64,000 nucleotides of DNA from a virus: IMG/VR virus record IMGVR_UViG_3300046810_000166, positions 29,689 to 93,688 of that record; one strand, 5' to 3'. Shown here piece after piece: positions 47,919 through 57,145 of the stretch. The position numbers and the translations under genes were made by a program. The notes beneath the pieces were generated by a model. The model did not search any database, was not told the origin of the DNA, and saw only the letters and a list, made by a program, of their open reading frames with translations. Position 1 is the first letter of the stretch. Each line of letters opens with the position of its first letter.

Positions 47919-48746
47919 TTAATAAAAATCTGCCTCGGCGTCCCGCACAATCGGGGTCCGGGTTTCCACGGCAGCAGGAGCGACGCAGGTGAGCGTGCAC
48001 GTGGTCTGGTACATCGGGATCTCGTAGGTGTTCACATCGTCTATGTCGGCGAAATTCGGCTCGATCAGCGACAGGCCGGCGCCTTCGAGCACCGGCAGGT
48101 TGATCATCACGATCGCGTTCAGGGCCTTGCGCAGCAGGTTGCGGGCGTCGCCGTTGTTGCTCCAGACGATGATCAGGATCTGCACGCGCGCCAGCCAGCC
48201 CTCATTCGAGGCCACCATAGCGTCGTCACCGATCCCCACTGGCATGTCGCCGGCCAGCTGCTCGCCCACGAAGCGCTCGGCCGGGGCGTTGTTCTGCAGG
48301 TGCACCGACACGAACGGGAAGCTGGCGTTCTCCAGCGTCGGCGTGGCCAGCAGCACCGGGATATGCCCCTGCGGATGGCGCAGCGCGCCGCTCTTGACGA
48401 AGGCGGCGAAGCCGAGGTCCAGCCGCTCGCGCACCAGATCGAGGGCGTCCGGCGACAGGTCCGTGAAGGCGGCCGCCGGCGTCACGCTGCGCGATGGCAT
48501 CGCCACCCACTCGGTGCCGAACAGGTAGAAGGCGCGGTAGAAGTACTCGGTGTCATTGACCAGCGCGGTGGTGTCGATGAACTGGCGCTCCAGACCATCG
48601 AACACCACGTTGGCGCCGGCGTCGTCGGCGGCCGCGATCGTGTCGGCCCGCTTGCGCAGCACGCGGCAGCGCTCTGCCCCATCCGGCGGGGCGAGAAACA
48701 CCTGCACGGCATTACCGGCTGGCAGAGGGGCGAGGTAAGTGATCAT
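47919..48746 (-). CDS. Neck/tail-terminator-region protein
   Basis: 275 aa. The N-terminus (VQVFLAPPDGAERCRVLRKRAD, DTEYFYRAFYLFG) looks like a fibronectin-III-type sheet. The C-terminus (FPFVSVHLQNNAPAERFVGEQLAG, VQILIIVWSNNGDARNLLRKALNAIV) has the ferredoxin-like pattern of tail terminators. Start has no ribosome site and lies seven bases after a late promoter hexamer (leaderless type). Confidence 0.6.
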   Translation of the reverse strand: MITYLAPLPAGNAVQVFLAPPDGAERCRVLRKRADTIAAADDAGANVVFDGLERQFIDTTALVNDTEYFYRAFYLFGTEWVAMPSRSVTPAAAFTDLSPDALDLVRERLDLGFAAFVKSGALRHPQGHIPVLLATPTLENASFPFVSVHLQNNAPAERFVGEQLAGDMPVGIGDDAMVASNEGWLARVQILIIVWSNNGDARNLLRKALNAIVMINLPVLEGAGLSLIEPNFADIDDVNTYEIPMYQTTCTLTCVAPAAVETRTPIVRDAEADFY

Positions 48747-48752
48747 GCTGGC

Positions 48753-48768
48753 AGTGTCGCGTCACGAC
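48753..48768 (-). promoter_or_regulatory. Late-promoter-like element, copy 8 (leaderless type)
   Basis: Minus strand GTCGTGAC, GC, GACACT, then GCCAGC and ATG. Predicted start coincides with the start codon. Confidence 0.7.
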
Positions 48769-48781
48769 TTGCCAGCGGGGC

Positions 48782-49597
48782 CTATTTGAGGTGGGCGATC
48801 GCCTGCTCGAATACCTTGGGCGCCTCGATCGCCATGGCGTCGCGCACGTTCTTGGCGATGTACAGGCCCGGCTTGGCCGGCACGATCCAGCGGTCGGACT
48901 GCCACTCGCCCATGATGCGGAAGGTGAGGTAGGCGCTGCTCTTGCCCTTGCCGGCGCTGGTCTTGAAGCGCACCATGCCCGCATACAGGTCGGTCGCGTG
49001 GTGCGGCTTGGCCTTTTGGGCGAGGCCTGCCGGCAGCCGCCCTCCCCACTCGTAGGTCTGCTGCGGCACCATCACCGGCTTCTTGGTCTTGAGGCTGATG
49101 GCGCCGGTACCGGACGCGCGCTGCACGGTGCCGGTGATGATCGACGGGTCGAGCCGCTTGGCCTTGGCGTAAACCTCCTTCGGCATCGCCGGCGCCAGCG
49201 CGATGTTGCCGGGCGTGTTGTGCCGGAACGGGATGATCAGGTAGCGCTGGCCGGCATGCTTGCCGTGCTTGGCGATCCGCACCCGGCTGGAGGTGTTGAG
49301 GATCTTTTTCAGGTCGCGCGCCGGGCGCCCGCTCTCGATCGCCTCGGCCTGATCGTAGGACGCCATCACCACGCCCTCGAAGTCACTGGTGAGAATCCAG
49401 TTGATCGAGTCGATATAGGGCTGCTTCTCGCCCTGCCATAACTTGGCCTTGGCCACCGCATCCTTCCAGCGGTAGGCGGTTTCGGCCGCCACCGCCTTCA
49501 CCGCCTGATGGATGGTGGGCAGCACGTAGGCGTTGATCATGCTGCCGGCGCCACCCATCAGGCCGGATAGGTCGATCTTGACGCTGATTTTCTCCAT
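48782..49597 (-). CDS. Neck-region virion protein
   Basis: 271 aa from ATG 49597 (ATGA overlap). ETAYRWKDAVAKAKLW, PYIDSINWIL and RYLIIPFRHNTPGNIALAPAMPKEVYAKAKRL resemble HK97 gp10-like head-tail proteins, with a C-terminal FRIMGEWQSDRWIVPAKPGLYIAKNVRDAM. Position between connector and terminator genes fits. Not a firm family match. Confidence 0.55.
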   Translation of the reverse strand: MEKISVKIDLSGLMGGAGSMINAYVLPTIHQAVKAVAAETAYRWKDAVAKAKLWQGEKQPYIDSINWILTSDFEGVVMASYDQAEAIESGRPARDLKKILNTSSRVRIAKHGKHAGQRYLIIPFRHNTPGNIALAPAMPKEVYAKAKRLDPSIITGTVQRASGTGAISLKTKKPVMVPQQTYEWGGRLPAGLAQKAKPHHATDLYAGMVRFKTSAGKGKSSAYLTFRIMGEWQSDRWIVPAKPGLYIAKNVRDAMAIEAPKVFEQAIAHLK

Positions 49598-50238
49598 CAG
49601 CTGTTGGCCAGCATGTCGAAGCGGCGCAGCACCACCTTGCGCGGCAGGCGCGCGCCGGCGTGGTGCGGGCGGTCCCACGGCGTATCGGGCAGGCAGAAAT
49701 ACTCGGCGCGGCGGCGCCCGGTGATGGCGAAGGTGACGCCATCGGGCACTTCGACGCCGGACCAGTCCAGCGAGCCGTCCGGGTTGATCATCGGCAGCGC
49801 GGCGTCGACCAGCTGGCCGCCCTGCAGGTACAGCACCTTTTCCAGCTCGACCACAGGGAAGTTGATGCGCTCGTTGACGCCCTTGACCACGTTCTGGCTG
49901 AATGGCTCGGTGCGATTCAGGAACAGCACGCGGTCGAATGGGCCGATGTCGTACAGGGGCGAGTCCTCGGGTACCGACACCACGATGTCGCCGCTGGCGT
50001 ACTGGCCGAAGTTCAGCCACTGCTTCTGCACGTTGCCGCCGGCGACGCCGGTGCGCGCGCCCACCTCGCCCTGCCACAGCCTGCCCTTGCCGGCGCAGTG
50101 GTCGCAATACGGGTCAGGCTGGCCCGAGGACGGGCTGACGCAGGGGCAGGCGGACGCCCGGCGCCAGCGCACGTCCTGCCCCATATCGTTGAGCAGGGTG
50201 TTAAATTCGCTTGGCTCGAAGTTCACAGAATCCCCCAT
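49597..50238 (-). CDS. Head-tail connector-region protein with zinc-like motif
   Basis: 213 aa. ACPCVSPSSGQPDPYCDHCAGKG near residue 30 is a four-Cys motif. The rest is beta-rich (GDIVVSVPEDSPLYDIGPFDRVLFLN). ATG 50238 (AAGG upstream) and GTG 50226 (GGGGG, GTGA overlap) are both possible starts. Likely a head-completion or stopper protein by position. Confidence 0.55.
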   Translation of the reverse strand: MGDSVNFEPSEFNTLLNDMGQDVRWRRASACPCVSPSSGQPDPYCDHCAGKGRLWQGEVGARTGVAGGNVQKQWLNFGQYASGDIVVSVPEDSPLYDIGPFDRVLFLNRTEPFSQNVVKGVNERINFPVVELEKVLYLQGGQLVDAALPMINPDGSLDWSGVEVPDGVTFAITGRRRAEYFCLPDTPWDRPHHAGARLPRKVVLRRFDMLANS

Positions 50239-50975
50239 ACCGGGCCTTTGATGCGCTGGGCCAGCACTTCCAGCTCGGCGTCCAGCTCCTCGCGGAATTT
50301 GCCGGCGTCGATGCTCTTGGACTGCGACATGCCATCGGCCGAGATCGAGGCCGACTGCGGCGTGAATTTCAGGTAGCGCAGCATCGCCATGCGGTGAATC
50401 AGGTCCATGATGGCCGGCATGAACTCGCTCTCGGGCGTCAGGCCCGCGCGGTAGCGCACGCGCACCAGCTGCGGCACGTTGCCGCCGCGCGCCATCAGGT
50501 TGGCCGCCACCAGCGACGGCGCCAGCCCGGACGGCGTCGGCTTCGGTGCGAACTGGATCATGCCGGCTTTCAGGTCCGGGTAGATCCAGTCCAGCGGCAC
50601 GTCATAGATCGGCTCGTTGAAGGTCGGGTAGACGAATTTGACCGAGTGCACCTTGATCAAGGGGCGGCGAGCCAGCTTGATGGTGCCCCACTGGAAGCTG
50701 CCCAGCATGGCGCCGTCCAGATCGTAGCCGGGCTCCACCTCCCACTTGACGCCGTCCAGCGCCGCGATCTCGTCCTCGGTCGGCGGCACTACCGGGAACA
50801 CCTCGACCGGCTCCAGCGACACCATCAGGCGAGCCGCCACGTCGACCTCGGCGGCCTGCAGGTTGCGCCAGATCGAGGCGACGCCGGGCGTGACGCCGCC
50901 CATCAGGCCCTTGATCAGCGGCAGGCGCTCTTTTTCCATTTCCTCGATTGCCGAGGCCTTGTCCAGAATACTCAT
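50223..50975 (-). CDS. Head-tail adaptor-region protein
   Basis: 250 aa. An N-terminal helix (ASAIEEMEKERLPLIKGLMGG) is followed by VASIWRNLQAAEVDVAARLMVSLEPVEVFP and a beta-rich centre. SEFMPAIMDLIHRMAMLRYLKF and FREELDAELEVLAQRIKG are helical. Placement right after the capsid-proximal genes suggests an adaptor. Not assigned to a family. Confidence 0.5.
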   Translation of the reverse strand: MSILDKASAIEEMEKERLPLIKGLMGGVTPGVASIWRNLQAAEVDVAARLMVSLEPVEVFPVVPPTEDEIAALDGVKWEVEPGYDLDGAMLGSFQWGTIKLARRPLIKVHSVKFVYPTFNEPIYDVPLDWIYPDLKAGMIQFAPKPTPSGLAPSLVAANLMARGGNVPQLVRVRYRAGLTPESEFMPAIMDLIHRMAMLRYLKFTPQSASISADGMSQSKSIDAGKFREELDAELEVLAQRIKGPVWGIL

Positions 50976-51538
50976 TGATTTTCATCCCTATAGGCGAGGA
51001 ACTTGGGCAGCGTGAGCACCAGATTGATCAGGCGCCCGATGGTGCCGGTGCGGTTGTAGGTGGCGGCCGGGGCGTTCAGCACGGCGTCGGCGATCTCGGT
51101 GGCGCTCGGGCCGGACGTGCCGCCGCCGGCGCCGGTCGCGCTGGTGGTGGCGAAGGCGAGCGCCTTGGTCTGCATGACGAACACGCCCGGCACGCCGATC
51201 ACCTCGGCGCCCACGTTGCCGGTGATGACGTAGTTGCCCGGCTGCGGGAAGCGCAGACGCCAGCCGTTGAGCAGGTCGAGCGCATAGAAGCTGCCGCCGC
51301 CGCCCACGTCGATCGCGCGGAACGTGTGGATCACCGGCACACGCATCCCGAGCGGCGAGGCCTCCAGCACCCGCAGATCCTTGTGGAAGGCCACGATGTC
51401 GGTGATGCTGGCATTGCAGTCGATGATCCGGTTGTCCCAATCCGGCACCAGCTGGAAGGCGGCAGGGCTCATGGCGCTGTCCTCCGCGCCAATCACCTGC
51501 CCATCCCATGCGGGGATCTCGGGAGAGGTCACCTGCAT
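50972..51538 (-). CDS. Virion-associated hypothetical protein
   Basis: 188 aa. GMRVPVIHTFRAIDVGGGGSFYALDLLNGWRLRFPQPGNYVITGNVGAEVIGVPGVFVMQTKALAFATTS resembles a common phage protein with the pattern 'vl...yi.WqdLY.....g....p.pGnYvi.GN..A' usually encoded with tail-fibre or head-fibre genes. It ends four bases inside the next gene. Confidence 0.55.
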   Translation of the reverse strand: MQVTSPEIPAWDGQVIGAEDSAMSPAAFQLVPDWDNRIIDCNASITDIVAFHKDLRVLEASPLGMRVPVIHTFRAIDVGGGGSFYALDLLNGWRLRFPQPGNYVITGNVGAEVIGVPGVFVMQTKALAFATTSATGAGGGTSGPSATEIADAVLNAPAATYNRTGTIGRLINLVLTLPKFLAYRDENQ

Positions 51539-51539
51539 G

Positions 51540-52970
51540 TTACTGGTCGCTGTTGCGGATCACGTTGATGGAGCCGCCGCTGGCGCCGACCGGGAAGGTC
51601 GTTTCAAACGGCTGGATCACCGCATCGTTGTTCCGCACGATCAGGCGCGCAGTGAACGGTGCGTTGTACAGGAAGGACGCCGACTCGCTGGTGGCCTGCG
51701 CCTTCTTGTAGATGAAGGGCACGAAGGCCGCCGTGTTGGCCGCCAGTGCGGTGCCGGTGGCGGCTTTCAGCGTGAACACCTTGCCGGCGCGGCTGCTGTA
51801 GTCGAAAGCGTAGTTGCCCACGCAGATCGTGCCGGCGTCCGGGGTATCGGCCGCCACGGCCTCGTTCACCGTGATTGCGGTGGCGGCGGCCGTGTGCGCA
51901 CCGGCCAGCGTGTACTCGTTCTGCAGGAAGGTGGCGCCGGTGTCGCGGCCGACCACCACCGCATCGCCCACGACAAGGTTGGAAATCTGGATCGAGACAC
52001 GGTTCGGCGGGGTCTGCGGGGTGCCGTCCGAGGCGGTCAGCTGGTAGTTCAGCGATTCGGACGGCAGCACACCGGCGATCTTCCAGCCGCGCGCCAGCAG
52101 CCACTTACCGCCCGAGAAGGAGCCCATCGGCGCCGCATCGTTCGGGGTGTAGTTGGCCAGCGCACGGAAGCGCCAGCCCTCGATGCCGTTGACCATCACC
52201 GCGCTGGTTTCCGAGCAGATCGCTTGGCAGTACTGGTAGGCCTCCTGCAGCGTGCAGCCGTTGGCCAGCGTGATGGTGGCGTCGTAGTTCTTGACGCCGT
52301 TGCCATTGCCGAGATCCAGCGTGGTGGCGCCGAAGCTGATGCTGACCTTGGGCGTGCCGCCGGCGCCCAGCGCCAGCGCGTTGGCCAGCGTCAGGGTGGC
52401 CGCGTTGTCGACGCTGGTGGCCAGTGCCGCCGAGTTCTCGCCGCCGGCGGTGAGGTCCACGTCGAAGGCCGAGAAGGTGTTGCCCCACTGGCGCGAGAAC
52501 ACGGTGACGGCGCCGCCGCTGATGAAGTTGCCGGCGGTCTTGGTCTTGACCATGATCTGGATATGGTCGTTCGGCCAGTACTTGCTCAGCTTGCCGGTGC
52601 CCTGCACCACGTAGATCGAGGAGTTCGGCACGATCGAGCCGATCGACTTGAGGCCCGAATACAGGGTGTTGCCGCTGGCCTGCTTGATCGAGCCCTTGCT
52701 GATGAACTGCGCCACCGAGTCGTCGATGTTGTAGCCGTTGATCAGGTTCAGGCGCGAGGCCACCAGTGGGTCGCGCGGGCCGTCCAGCTTGGACGGATTG
52801 GCCGAGCGGATCGACACCGCATCGTCGCCGCTGGAGGTCAGGTTATCGGCCAGATCCTGCAGGAAGGTATGCAGGTCCAGCACGCTGTAGATGGCCGCCG
52901 AAAACGGCGCCGCCGCGCGGCGGATGTTACCGGCCGCGTCGATTTGAAAGTCACGTGCATCAATAGCCAT
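51540..52970 (-). CDS. Large structural protein (476 aa)
   Basis: IRRAAAPFSAAIYSVLDLHTFLQDLADN, SNPSKLDGPRDPL-like and YNIDDSVAQFISKGSIKQASGNTLYSGLKSIGSI precede beta-rich repeats. The segment is typical of a structural protein that pairs with the downstream 188-aa gene in several phages. I infer a head fibre or decoration role from position; the family name is not known to me. Confidence 0.55.
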   Translation of the reverse strand: MAIDARDFQIDAAGNIRRAAAPFSAAIYSVLDLHTFLQDLADNLTSSGDDAVSIRSANPSKLDGPRDPLVASRLNLINGYNIDDSVAQFISKGSIKQASGNTLYSGLKSIGSIVPNSSIYVVQGTGKLSKYWPNDHIQIMVKTKTAGNFISGGAVTVFSRQWGNTFSAFDVDLTAGGENSAALATSVDNAATLTLANALALGAGGTPKVSISFGATTLDLGNGNGVKNYDATITLANGCTLQEAYQYCQAICSETSAVMVNGIEGWRFRALANYTPNDAAPMGSFSGGKWLLARGWKIAGVLPSESLNYQLTASDGTPQTPPNRVSIQISNLVVGDAVVVGRDTGATFLQNEYTLAGAHTAAATAITVNEAVAADTPDAGTICVGNYAFDYSSRAGKVFTLKAATGTALAANTAAFVPFIYKKAQATSESASFLYNAPFTARLIVRNNDAVIQPFETTFPVGASGGSINVIRNSDQ

Positions 52971-52973
52971 GCG

Positions 52974-53384
52974 TCATTCATCCAGAAGTTGGTTAATAAA
53001 GATCGACTGCGCCCCGACTGTTGCCGTGGTCTGTGTCTCGTAGGGCTGGTAATACGGCGAGGAGCTGCCCTTGCGCGCCTTGATGCGAAGCTCGTTGCGC
53101 GGGCTGCCGGACGGGTACACCGGGATCGTGAGCGTGACGGCGGCGCCGGTCGCGATGTCCGCCACGACCAGCTCGCCGGTGGATATGACCTCCACTTCGT
53201 AGGTCGATCCGGCCACGATGTTGCGCAGGACCAGCGTCATCGTGCCGGTCGAGTCGGTGTCCAGCAGCTCGTTGGCGATCGAGAACAGGCCGCCCGACTC
53301 GGCGCGGCCGCGCACCCCGTCCGGCGGCTCATAGACTGTGCTGGACAGCACTGGAATAAACGGGATGATGGCGAAGTGCGTCAT
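52974..53384 (-). CDS. Small beta-rich virion protein (136 aa)
   Basis: AGGAGTAAGGC precedes the ATG. A beta-sandwich-like sequence (TGTMTLVLRNIVAGSTYEVEVISTGELVVADI, VTLTIPVYPSGSPRNELRIKARKG) suggests an Ig-like or carbohydrate-binding fold. It lies between two large structural genes. Confidence 0.55.
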   Translation of the reverse strand: MTHFAIIPFIPVLSSTVYEPPDGVRGRAESGGLFSIANELLDTDSTGTMTLVLRNIVAGSTYEVEVISTGELVVADIATGAAVTLTIPVYPSGSPRNELRIKARKGSSSPYYQPYETQTTATVGAQSIFINQLLDE

Positions 53385-53387
53385 GCC

Positions 53388-55421
53388 TTACTCCTGCGTC
53401 AGCAGCGGATATGGGTCGATGAACAGCTGTTGCTCAGCCCTCGCCGCCGGGGTCATAGTCCTGACGGACACGATCACGTCCGAGCCGACCCGGATCGGGA
53501 AGCGAGTCTTGAGCTTCATTTCGTACCTGTTCAGCCAGATCGTGTCGTTGGCGTAGCTCACCCTGATGGCGCTATCGGCAGGGTCAGACGCCAGTTTCGT
53601 CCACGCCGCCGCGTTCGGCGTCAATGCTTGGCCAAAGCCCGGCGCGGCCCAATTGGTTTCCTCATGCGGCGCGCCATCCGCATCCTCGTAGAGCACCGTC
53701 ATTGCCACCTCCGAAGTGGTCCACCCCATCGATTTCTCCATCAACAAGTTGAGGGTGACGGTGTTGGCGCTCGCATTCGTGCGGGTAGCGAAGCGCGGCG
53801 TTTCCAGCGCATAGGACGGCGCTGACGTAGTGGCGGTCACGTTGGGCGCGATCCGGTACGAGTATGGCGTGCCATCACGCAGACGGGCATTCAGCGTCGG
53901 GTACCCGCCGGACGGCCACCACCCCACCAGACCTTGCACACTGTCCACGATGGTTTCCTGCTTGCCGCCCGAGTTGCTGATAATGACGTTGCCTTGGCCG
54001 AACTGGTTATTGAAGCCAACGAGGGCATTGATGGCCGAGCGCCAGTTCGGGCCGGGGTCATTGATGCCATCAGCAAACTTGCAGTTCTGGAAGATGTGCG
54101 TGCCGATCGCCCACGTTGCGCCTGTCGCCATCAGGCGGCTACCCGTTGCAAAGCCCTTGAATTCAGTCCCGGTAAATACGAGTCGAGCCGTGTTGTTGGT
54201 GCTCATGCCGAAGATGGCGTCTTGGGCCTGAATTGCGCCGCGCTGCTCCATAACACCACCGTGAAAGTTCACTCGGTGGACAGTGTTTGAGTTGATGAGA
54301 GCGAAGCGATTGCCGGTCTTGCTGAACGGCCAAGAAAAACGGCAATCATAGAGGTCCGCCGCATGCCATGCCCCCTGATTACCAATGGCCTGCACATTGA
54401 GATACGGAGTGGCATAGCCGAGGCCATACCAATCGAAACAGTCGATACGAGAGCCCGCGCTCATTTGGACGCTCATGGCGCTCGCATAGTCGCCCCCGGA
54501 AGTCAGCTCGAACACGACATTACGCTGCCCGCCCGAGTACCGCGTTCCCTTGTGATAGACATAGGCGCCGCTGTACCAGGCCCATATGGCAGCGCTAGAA
54601 AGGTTTGTTACCGCAATTCTCAGGACCGGCTCCGGGCCATCTTCGGGCCACTCAGTGCCGTCGTCATATACATACGTCACCAAGTTGTTGTACGCCCCCA
54701 GCTCGGGAGCTGAGGTAGAGGTATTCGGGCCGTTTGCCGGGATGCTTTTGTTCGAGCGTACCGAAACAATGTCTCCCGGCTGCACCGGGAAGCCCATCGA
54801 GTTGACGTTCGCCCACAGCCCGTACTGGTAGGCGCCGACACTCTGCGGCCACATGGTAGCGACGGTGAACAGGTAGCCGTAGCAGCCGGACAAGCCCCCC
54901 TTGAACTGCTGGTCGGCCAGCGTGCTGCTGATGTTCGTCACCGCCGAGGTGACGATCATGTTCTTCACGTTGGCCGTGTAATTCAGGTTGACCGAGCCCA
55001 CGCGCGTCATGATCTGGCAGGTGCCGGCCGGCGCCGGGTTGCCGGCGGTCTTGGGGCCGCGTGCGTACACCAGACTGCGCAGCTGCACGTAGGCCGTGGC
55101 GGGAGTTGCCACGATGTTCGGCGTGACATCGACCGGCACCAGCACGGTCGACGCATTGATGGCGGTTGCCAGCGCCTCGGCGGCCGAGTCGGCGTCGGCG
55201 GCGGCGCCCAGCGTGGCGATCGAGGCAAGCGTGGCGCCGAAGATCGTGATGCTGCCACCGGACACGCCGGGCACGGCCGAGAACTTGATCTGCGCCACGG
55301 CGGACGCGGTCGACGCCCCTTTGGCCAAGCCATCGCCATCCTGCGGGATACCCCACTGCGCGGCCGGCGGGATGGCGGCATAGGCGGCATAGATGCCGTG
55401 ATCGACCCAGCGCCTAACCAT
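53388..55421 (-). CDS. Large surface protein, beta-helix-like
   Basis: 677 aa from ATG 55421 (GAGG seven bases upstream); ATG 55436 is also possible. Residues about 30-150 resemble a phage head-fibre shaft region. About 310-500 have repeated short strands with N, G and F turns (RLVFTGTEFKGFATGSRLMATGATWAIGTHIFQNCKF) as in right-handed beta-helix spikes. Its base composition at 53.8-54.6 kb is less GC-rich than the neighbours. It may be a capsid fibre or a spike acquired by transfer (inference). Confidence 0.5.
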   Translation of the reverse strand: MVRRWVDHGIYAAYAAIPPAAQWGIPQDGDGLAKGASTASAVAQIKFSAVPGVSGGSITIFGATLASIATLGAAADADSAAEALATAINASTVLVPVDVTPNIVATPATAYVQLRSLVYARGPKTAGNPAPAGTCQIMTRVGSVNLNYTANVKNMIVTSAVTNISSTLADQQFKGGLSGCYGYLFTVATMWPQSVGAYQYGLWANVNSMGFPVQPGDIVSVRSNKSIPANGPNTSTSAPELGAYNNLVTYVYDDGTEWPEDGPEPVLRIAVTNLSSAAIWAWYSGAYVYHKGTRYSGGQRNVVFELTSGGDYASAMSVQMSAGSRIDCFDWYGLGYATPYLNVQAIGNQGAWHAADLYDCRFSWPFSKTGNRFALINSNTVHRVNFHGGVMEQRGAIQAQDAIFGMSTNNTARLVFTGTEFKGFATGSRLMATGATWAIGTHIFQNCKFADGINDPGPNWRSAINALVGFNNQFGQGNVIISNSGGKQETIVDSVQGLVGWWPSGGYPTLNARLRDGTPYSYRIAPNVTATTSAPSYALETPRFATRTNASANTVTLNLLMEKSMGWTTSEVAMTVLYEDADGAPHEETNWAAPGFGQALTPNAAAWTKLASDPADSAIRVSYANDTIWLNRYEMKLKTRFPIRVGSDVIVSVRTMTPAARAEQQLFIDPYPLLTQE

Positions 55422-55878
55422 GACCGCCCTCGCCATTGAAATAAGTGGTGCGCAGCGCGAAGTTCTCGCTCAGCTGCACCGGCGGCTTGAGGACGTTGTA
55501 GGCGACTTGCGCCGTCACCTCGGGCAACAGTGCTTGCAGCGTGGCGACGCCGCGCTTGGCCGGCTCGCCGGCGATATCGATGTACTTGCGCGCGGTCATA
55601 TCCTCGTAGACGGCGGCCACATCGTCATTCGTTTTCTTGGCCTTGAGGATAGCGAGCTTCGCATCCCCGAAGCGGTCCATGAATGGCCCGATGTCGATCA
55701 GGTTCAGCCACTTGGGCACCTCGCTCGACTCGGGGATGACAGGCGTCACCGGCTCGGGCTGCGCCACATGGTCGTGGGTATCGAAGCCGAAGAAACGCAG
55801 GTTCGGGTCGACGGCTACCGCATCGTAGCGGTAGTCCTCAACCCCGGTTTCCTTGTTAATGCAGAGGAAGATAGTCAT
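55414..55878 (-). CDS. Hypothetical protein (154 aa)
   Basis: From ATG 55878. FLCINKETGVEDYRYDAVAVDPNLRFFGFDTHDHV looks like the N-terminus of a fibre-associated protein. The C-terminal part (GPFMDRFGDAKLAILKAKKTNDDVAAVYEDMTARKYIDIAG) resembles the helical segment found in phage tail or head-fibre chaperone-like genes. It overlaps both neighbours. Confidence 0.5.
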   Translation of the reverse strand: MTIFLCINKETGVEDYRYDAVAVDPNLRFFGFDTHDHVAQPEPVTPVIPESSEVPKWLNLIDIGPFMDRFGDAKLAILKAKKTNDDVAAVYEDMTARKYIDIAGEPAKRGVATLQALLPEVTAQVAYNVLKPPVQLSENFALRTTYFNGEGGHG

Positions 55879-56284
55879 AGCTTGCTCGTTTGCTCCAGAT
55901 CGATTCAAATTTGTCGGTACCGCCGGCCCACGCGATCACCGGGCCGCCATCGGCATCGATGGAGATCCTGCGGATGCGCCATGCCGGCGCTTCATCCAGC
56001 GCGCCCAGCGCCGCCTCGGCGCGGTAGGCCACGTCATCGGCGGCCACGTCGACGCGGCGCTCGTAAACGACTGGCGCCGGGGCAGTCCCACCGCCGCCGG
56101 GCAGCACCACCTCGATCAGGTCGATCTTGGCCGGCTCCTGCACGATCACCAGCGGCGCATCGGCCGGGCAGACCTCGATCACCAGCTGCACCTCGGTGAT
56201 GTTGACGGCCAGCGCCGATTCGGGGCTGACCGATTCGAGCACCAGCTGGGCGCCGGGCAGAATGCTGACGGCGAGATCGTTCAT
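55856..56284 (-). CDS. Hypothetical protein (142 aa)
   Basis: Beta-rich N-terminal half (LAVSILPGAQLVLESVSPESALAVNITEVQLVIEV) and a Gly/Pro linker, then YERRVDVAADDVAYRAEAALGALDEAP. No family is recognised. ATGA overlap with the upstream gene indicates coupling. Confidence 0.55.
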   Translation of the reverse strand: MNDLAVSILPGAQLVLESVSPESALAVNITEVQLVIEVCPADAPLVIVQEPAKIDLIEVVLPGGGGTAPAPVVYERRVDVAADDVAYRAEAALGALDEAPAWRIRRISIDADGGPVIAWAGGTDKFESIWSKRASYDYLPLH

Positions 56285-56652
56285 GGCTTGCGGGTCACCG
56301 GGGTGAGCGGGCTGCAGGGGCCGTAGATGATGCGGGTGCCCTGCTCGTCGGCGTCGTACAGCATCAGGTCATACTCACCCGGCAGCGTGAAGCCGCTGGT
56401 GACCTCGGTGCGGAAGATCAGGGTGACGGTGCCGGTGGGCGCGTCGATCTCGATGCCGCCGTTCTCGGTCGACAGCTCCATCAGGACGGCGGGAGACTTG
56501 GCCTCCTCGCGCACCTGCAGCAGTGCTGTGTAGCCGGCCAGCGGCACCGGCTCGCCGCGCATTTTCAGGCGCATCGGCACGCGCTTGATGGCGCCGCGCA
56601 CGATCGTGAGCGGGAACAGGATGGCGTTGTCGGCGGATGGGATCTGGTTCAT
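56281..56652 (-). CDS. Conserved phage beta-sandwich protein
   Basis: 123 aa. FPLTIVRGAIKRVPMRLKMRGEPVPLAGYTALLQVREEAKSPAVLMELSTENGGIEI matches a widespread small phage protein with the pattern '...PvdLtGyta..qvR......vl..lst.nGgi', encoded with head or tail-fibre genes, function unknown. There is no ribosome site; ATG 56652 lies seven bases after a late promoter hexamer. Confidence 0.65.
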   Translation of the reverse strand: MNQIPSADNAILFPLTIVRGAIKRVPMRLKMRGEPVPLAGYTALLQVREEAKSPAVLMELSTENGGIEIDAPTGTVTLIFRTEVTSGFTLPGEYDLMLYDADEQGTRIIYGPCSPLTPVTRKP

Positions 56653-56658
56653 GTCTTG

Positions 56659-56674
56659 ATTTTCGTGTCACGAC
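56659..56674 (-). promoter_or_regulatory. Late-promoter-like element, copy 9 (leaderless type)
   Basis: Minus strand GTCGTGAC, AC, GAAAAT, then CAAGAC and ATG. It follows a terminator directly. Confidence 0.7.
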
Positions 56675-56677
56675 ATG

Positions 56678-56704
56678 AAAAAGGGCGAGCCTTGGCCCGC
56701 CCTT
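56678..56704 (-). terminator. Rho-independent terminator
   Basis: Minus strand AAGGGCG, ten bases, CGCCCTT then TTT. It ends transcription from the head genes directly before the late promoter-like element. Confidence 0.8.
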
Positions 56705-56724
56705 CATCTGGCCCGTTCGGGCGC

Positions 56725-57123
56725 TTACTTCTTGGCTGCTGCGGTCTTCTTGGCGGCCGGCTTTTCGGTCGGCTGTTCGACCGGCTGTTCGACCGGCGGC
56801 TGCTCGGTGGCGGTGCCTTCCGGCTGCTCGCTCACGGCGCCAGTGTCACCAGCTGCGGCGGCTGCATCGGCGCTGCCGGCGTCGGCGGCGACTTCACTGG
56901 CCGGCGGCTGCGCCGGTTGCTCGGGCTGGGCTTTCGCGACGGCGGCCTGCTCGGGCCCCTTGGACTGCTCCAGAATGAAGAAGCCGGGCACGTTGAGGAA
57001 GATATCGAGGGCTTCGCCGCCCACCGGCTGAACGGATACAAGGCGGCCTTCCTCATCGCGCGTGAACTCGACGCCGTTGACGTTGGTGGAAGAATTCGGG
57101 TTGGTATTGACGATGTGGTGCAT
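56725..57123 (-). CDS. Ala/Glu/Pro-rich head-region protein
   Basis: 132 aa. The first 50 residues (GVEFTRDEEGRLVSVQPVGGEALDIFLNVPGFFILEQ) are folded-looking; the rest is low-complexity (EQPPVEQPVEQPTEKPAAKK). GGAG precedes the ATG. It lies between capsid and connector genes and could be a minor head or decoration protein. Not recognised. Confidence 0.6.
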   Translation of the reverse strand: MHHIVNTNPNSSTNVNGVEFTRDEEGRLVSVQPVGGEALDIFLNVPGFFILEQSKGPEQAAVAKAQPEQPAQPPASEVAADAGSADAAAAAGDTGAVSEQPEGTATEQPPVEQPVEQPTEKPAAKKTAAAKK

Positions 57124-57145
57124 GTTGATCTCCAGAGGATGGTCG

